From PUPG01 sp031323845 (lineage in GTDB: Bacteria > Bacteroidota > Bacteroidia > Bacteroidales > UBA7960), in NCBI GenBank assembly GCA_031323845.1, contig JAVIYP010000089.1, forward strand, positions 1 to 8,045: 8,045 nt of DNA. The letters run 5' to 3'. A program made the translations under genes and the position numbers. Below the pieces are notes generated by a model, which had not been told where the DNA came from, ran no database searches, and saw only the letters and a program-made list of their open reading frames with translations. The first letter of the stretch is position 1; the number at the start of each line of letters is the position of its first letter. Shown in pieces: positions 5,302 through 8,045 of this stretch.

Positions 5302-6210
5302 ATGTTGTCAAAGGAGATCATTAAAGGCTGCGAAGAGGTGTTGTCGCGTCATTTTGGAAGCAGGATTGCTGTTAACAACACCTCAAGCGTGGGAGGGGGG
5401 TGCATTAATGACGCGCACCGGATCGAAACCGGCGCCGGGACTTTTTTTATGAAGTACAACAGCGCCCATCGTTATCCGGGCATGTTTGAAGCTGAGGCCC
5501 GGGGTCTTCGGCTGCTTGCGGGCGCAGGCTGTTTACGCGTTCCGGAAGTCATTGGTTATGACACCGCCGGCGATGATGCACTGCTCATTCTCGAGCACAT
5601 TGCTGCCGCCCCCCGGGCAGAGGATTTTTGGATCAACTTTGGCGTTGGCCTGGCAAAAATGCATAAACCGGGCACCCGGCACGGCGGTGACGAACAAGCC
5701 GCACCATCGTTTGGGCTGGACCACGACAACTACATTGGCAGCTTGCCACAGAGCAACCGTCAGCACGAAAGCTGGACAGACTTTTTTATGGCGGAACGGC
5801 TGGAAGCGCAGCTCAAACGCGCGCGAGACACCGGCAAGGCAGGGGCGGACCTGGTCAGCATGTTTGACGCACTGAGCCGCCATCTTGGCGATTTTTTTCC
5901 TGAAGAACCGCCCGCGCTTTTGCATGGTGATTTATGGAGCGGCAATTATATGTGTGGCGACGACGGTCAGGCTGTCGTCATTGACCCTGCAGTGTATTAC
6001 GGACACAGGTACATGGATCTCGGTATGTCAAAGCTCTTCGGGGGCTTTTCGGCTGCTTTTTATGACGCCTACGCGCAAACCTTTCCCCTGGAGGCATCGT
6101 GGCAAAAAAGCCTGGACATCGCCAACCTTTACCCGCTCATGGTGCACGTCAACCTTTTTGGCGGCTCATACCCTGGTAGCGTGAAAGCGATTTTGCGAAA
6201 ATTTGTGTAA
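5302..6210 (+). CDS. Fructosamine kinase family protein (FN3K/YniA)
   Basis: A cytoplasmic small-molecule kinase of the protein-kinase-like fold. Family members phosphorylate the sugar of ketosamines on glycated proteins or metabolites, which destabilises the adduct (deglycation). At 302 aa it is full length. Residues 29-36 form the glycine-rich loop S-V-G-G-G-C-I-N. K51 in FMKYN is the ATP lysine and E64 its likely ion-pair partner. HGDLWSGN (208-215) contains catalytic D210 and N215, and D228 in IDPAVYYGHR is the metal-binding Asp. LFGGF (245-249) is also family-typical. C34 sits at the P-loop position where a redox-active Cys has been described in FN3K enzymes. The ATG at 5302 has no good ribosome site. 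It ends before a hairpin terminator at 6242-6275. Its substrate is not determinable; choline/aminoglycoside kinases share the fold but lack this P-loop and the PAVYYGHR signature. Confidence 0.92.
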   Translation: MLSKEIIKGCEEVLSRHFGSRIAVNNTSSVGGGCINDAHRIETGAGTFFMKYNSAHRYPGMFEAEARGLRLLAGAGCLRVPEVIGYDTAGDDALLILEHIAAAPRAEDFWINFGVGLAKMHKPGTRHGGDEQAAPSFGLDHDNYIGSLPQSNRQHESWTDFFMAERLEAQLKRARDTGKAGADLVSMFDALSRHLGDFFPEEPPALLHGDLWSGNYMCGDDGQAVVIDPAVYYGHRYMDLGMSKLFGGFSAAFYDAYAQTFPLEASWQKSLDIANLYPLMVHVNLFGGSYPGSVKAILRKFV

Positions 6211-6241
6211 CCATTTCCATCATTATCCGTAAAACGTTAAA

Positions 6242-6275
6242 AAACCATGCCTCAGCACTTTTGCAGGCGTGGTTT
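6242..6275 (+). terminator. Hairpin terminator after the fructosamine kinase gene
   Basis: AAACCATGCCT (6242-6252) pairs with AGGCGTGGTTT (6265-6275) over 11 positions, one a U-G wobble. An inner GCA/TGC pairing closes a tetraloop. The trailing TTTCCTTG is only moderately U-rich, so efficiency is uncertain. The -33 element of the next promoter lies inside this hairpin. Confidence 0.6.
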
Positions 6276-6291
6276 CCTTGTATTATCTTTG
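6261..6291 (+). promoter_or_regulatory. Consensus Bacteroidota promoter of add
   Basis: TTG (6261-6263) is followed after 20 bases by TATCTTTG (6284-6291), matching TTG-N19/20-TAnnTTTG. Initiation would fall near 6298, leaving a leader of about 63 nt that begins with a hairpin. Confidence 0.75.
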
Positions 6292-6304
6292 CAAACCAAA
6301 AAAC

Positions 6305-6340
6305 GGACCGCCCCGGATGCATGATCCGGGAAGGCAGTCC
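6305..6340 (+). promoter_or_regulatory. Stable hairpin in the add mRNA leader
   Basis: GGAC (6305-6308), GCC (6310-6312) and CCGGAT (6313-6318) pair with ATCCGG (6324-6329), GGC (6333-6335) and GTCC (6337-6340) around a GCATG loop, with a GAA bulge and one mismatch. It would sit within about ten bases of the predicted mRNA 5' end. There is no following U-run, so it is not a terminator. A role in mRNA stability or attenuation is inference. Confidence 0.5.
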
Positions 6341-6360
6341 TTCTAAAATAAGCACAGGCA

Positions 6361-7488
6361 ATGAAACAGAAAGAAAAATATTTTGCCGTCGACCGCGACC
6401 TGAAAACGCCAAAAAAACTTTTTGACAGAAGCTTTTTTGAAAAGCTGCCCAAAACGGACCTGCACGTTCATCTTGACGGGTCCATGCGACTGGAAACCAT
6501 TATGGAGCTTGCCGAGCAAGACAAGGTAGACATTGGCGCCGACACTCTTGAAAAGCTTGTTAAAAAGCTCGGACCCGGAAAAATGCATTCGTCGCTCAAC
6601 GAATACCTTCAGGGTTTTGACCTCACCCTGAAGGTGATGCAGACCGAGCACGCACTTTACCGGGCCGCTTACGAGCTGGCCGAGGATAATGCCAAAGAGA
6701 ATGTTCAGTACATTGAAGTGCGGTACTCTCCCATTCTTCACACCAAAAAGGGATTACCCGTCACGGTGATCCTTGAGGCGGTTGTTGAGGGCCTGAAGGA
6801 TGCCGAGCGCGATTTCGGCATCAAAAGCGGTGTGATTGTCTGCGGGATCCGGAACATTTCGCCGGAGGTGAGTCTTCAGATGGCCGAGCTTGCCGTTGCC
6901 TTCAAAAACAGGGGCGTGGTAGGCTTCGACCTGGCGGGAGCGGAATACAACTACCCGGCCCGCGACCACCTTGAATCCTTTAACCTGATCTTGTCGAACA
7001 ACATCAACGTTACCATTCATGCCGGCGAGGCCTATGGCCCCGACAGCATACACCAGGCCCTGCACTACTGCGGCGCCCACCGCATTGGACACGGCACGCG
7101 CCTCAAGGAAGACGGCGACCTGCTGAACTATGTCAACGACCACCGCATTCCCATTGAAGTATGCCTCTCAAGCAACATCCAGACCCAGGCTGCAAAGACT
7201 TTCGACAGGCACCCGTTCAAGTTTTATCTTGACCTGGGGCTTCGCGTAACCCTGAACACCGATAACCGCCTGGTTACCAATACCACAATGACGGATGAAT
7301 ACTATCTGGCCTATAAAAACTTCGGCCTTACCCCGCAAAACATCCTCGACGTTGTGATCAACGGCATCAAATCTGCCTTCATACCGTTTGAATACAAAAA
7401 ATGGTTCCTGCGCGACACCAAACACAAAACCATCGAACTCATCAACAACTACAGCGACGGGCAGGAGGGAGGCAAATCCGCCAAATAG
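6361..7488 (+). CDS. add: Adenosine deaminase
   Basis: A cytoplasmic zinc hydrolase of the amidohydrolase superfamily, deaminating adenosine (and deoxyadenosine) to inosine in purine salvage; 375 aa. Metal ligands and catalytic residues are all present: H35 and H37 in TDLHVHLDG, H220 and catalytic E223 in TIHAGEA, H244 in RIGHGT, and D301 in LNTDNR. SSN (270-272) precedes the last strand. The residue after D301 is N302 where mammalian and E. coli enzymes have a second Asp that contacts the purine ring; the NTDN form also occurs in actinobacterial adenosine deaminases, so activity is still expected. An extra 20-residue Lys-rich N-terminus precedes the barrel. The ATG at 6361 has only a weak AGG nearby. 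The gene has its own promoter and structured leader. Related adenine or N6-methyl-AMP deaminases are alternatives, judged less likely. Confidence 0.92.
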   Translation: MKQKEKYFAVDRDLKTPKKLFDRSFFEKLPKTDLHVHLDGSMRLETIMELAEQDKVDIGADTLEKLVKKLGPGKMHSSLNEYLQGFDLTLKVMQTEHALYRAAYELAEDNAKENVQYIEVRYSPILHTKKGLPVTVILEAVVEGLKDAERDFGIKSGVIVCGIRNISPEVSLQMAELAVAFKNRGVVGFDLAGAEYNYPARDHLESFNLILSNNINVTIHAGEAYGPDSIHQALHYCGAHRIGHGTRLKEDGDLLNYVNDHRIPIEVCLSSNIQTQAAKTFDRHPFKFYLDLGLRVTLNTDNRLVTNTTMTDEYYLAYKNFGLTPQNILDVVINGIKSAFIPFEYKKWFLRDTKHKTIELINNYSDGQEGGKSAK

Positions 7489-7510
7489 AGAAAACAACGG
7501 TCTTTCTTTT

Positions 7511-7518
7511 TACCTTTG
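7511..7518 (+). promoter_or_regulatory. Possible -7 element of the PurF-like gene
   Basis: TACCTTTG matches TAnnTTTG and lies 18 bases before the ATG at 7537. No TTG is found at the usual upstream distance, so the gene may have a weak promoter of its own or be read through from add, 48 bp upstream. Confidence 0.4.
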
Positions 7519-7536
7519 TGTTTTAATCCTATTGCG

Positions 7537-8045
7537 ATGAGCGATCAGATAAAACACGAGTGCGGCATTGTGCTGCTGCGCCTGCTTAAGCCCCTGGAGT
7601 ACTATGTAACGCATTATGGTTCGGCCTTTTACGGGCTAAACAAGCTGTATCTGCTGATGGAAAAACAGCACAACCGGGGCCAGGACGGCGCCGGGGTGGG
7701 CTGCATAAAACTGGACATGCCGCCCGGATCCCGCTACATGAACCGGTTACGCAGCAACCAAAGCAATCCCATACAACATATTTTTGAACGCATTCACGAA
7801 AAACTGGATACTGCATCAAACGGCCACAAGGAGCGCCTCAGGGATGTTCAGTGGCTTAAGGAGAAGCTGGACTTTACCGGGGAGCTCTTTCTTGGCCATC
7901 TGCGCTATGGTACGTTTGGCCGCAACCAGCTCGAAAACTGTCATCCGCTGCAGCGGGAGAACAACTGGATGTCGAAAAACCTGATGATCGCCGGCAACTT
8001 TAACCTGACCAATGTGGATGAACTTTTCGAAAGCCTCGTCAATAT
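7537..8045 (+). CDS. PurF-like amidophosphoribosyltransferase, N-terminal part (3' end outside window)
   Basis: The first 169 residues of a class II (Ntn-type) glutamine amidotransferase. PurF transfers ammonia from glutamine to PRPP, the first step of de novo purine synthesis. C9 in H-E-C-G-I is the nucleophile, exposed after removal of an eight-residue propeptide. QHNRGQDGAG (44-53) matches the PurF QHRGQ motif. GHLRYGTFG (120-128) carries the substrate-binding Arg (R123), and GNFNLTN (153-159) supplies the oxyanion-hole Asn-Gly type site. A roughly 60-residue insertion between the second and third motifs, compared with classical PurF, fits the long (about 600 aa) Bacteroidota paralogue that coexists with a standard PurF. 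Whether that paralogue makes phosphoribosylamine is not established by sequence; the PRPP-binding domain lies outside the window, so no gene symbol is given. The start follows a possible -7 box by 18 bases. Confidence 0.88.
   Translation, partial: MSDQIKHECGIVLLRLLKPLEYYVTHYGSAFYGLNKLYLLMEKQHNRGQDGAGVGCIKLDMPPGSRYMNRLRSNQSNPIQHIFERIHEKLDTASNGHKERLRDVQWLKEKLDFTGELFLGHLRYGTFGRNQLENCHPLQRENNWMSKNLMIAGNFNLTNVDELFESLVN

Noticed and set aside
6298..6360. Purine riboswitch in the add leader
   Set aside because: The leader is a single long hairpin; the three-way junction and conserved core of purine riboswitches are not present in about 63 nt.
6754..7143. Minus-strand ORFs opposite add, thpR and the kinase gene
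   Set aside because: These are shadow frames of GC-rich coding sequence with no motifs or ribosome sites.

Overview
The window looks like chromosomal DNA from a member of the Bacteroidota, probably a Bacteroidales/Marinilabiliales-type free-living lineage (genus not determinable). The evidence is the promoter grammar and the gene content. The tRNA gene and the adenosine deaminase gene are preceded by TTG-N19/20-TAnnTTTG, the sigma-70 consensus peculiar to this phylum. Most start codons lack a strong Shine-Dalgarno. The response regulator is of the REC-LytTR type common there, and the last gene begins like the long, PurF-like amidotransferases of Bacteroidota.

Layout. Positions 1-510 hold the 3' end of an IS256-family insertion sequence: the transposase C-terminus and a probable terminal inverted repeat. 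It abuts, and may supply the stop codon of, a convergent LytTR response regulator gene (505-1257, minus). A 725-bp AT-rich spacer follows, with no convincing gene but several palindromes and promoter-like sites. Next come rpiB (1983-2420) and lutB (2426-3835), five bases apart and probably one operon, closed by a strong bidirectional terminator (3893-3926) shared with a convergent tRNA-Ala(GGC) gene (3930-4003, minus).

Positions 4046-4674 form a gene-poor spacer made of five short tandem-repeat arrays. They are built from heptamer or octamer words, and two of the word families occur in both orientations. This is the most unusual part of the window. Then come thpR (4675-5250) and a fructosamine-kinase family gene (5302-6210), probably co-transcribed. 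A hairpin terminator follows that physically overlaps the promoter of add (adenosine deaminase, 6361-7488), whose mRNA would begin with a stable hairpin. A PurF-like amidophosphoribosyltransferase gene starts at 7537 and runs off the right edge.

Functionally these are mostly housekeeping genes: pentose-phosphate isomerisation, lactate oxidation (without the expected lutA/lutC partners nearby), RNA-end processing, protein deglycation, purine salvage and a PurF-like enzyme. No defence system, CRISPR array or biosynthetic cluster is visible. The points worth a second look are the repeat mosaic, the insertion-sequence junction at the regulator gene, the orphan lutB, and the terminator/promoter overlap with structured leader at add.
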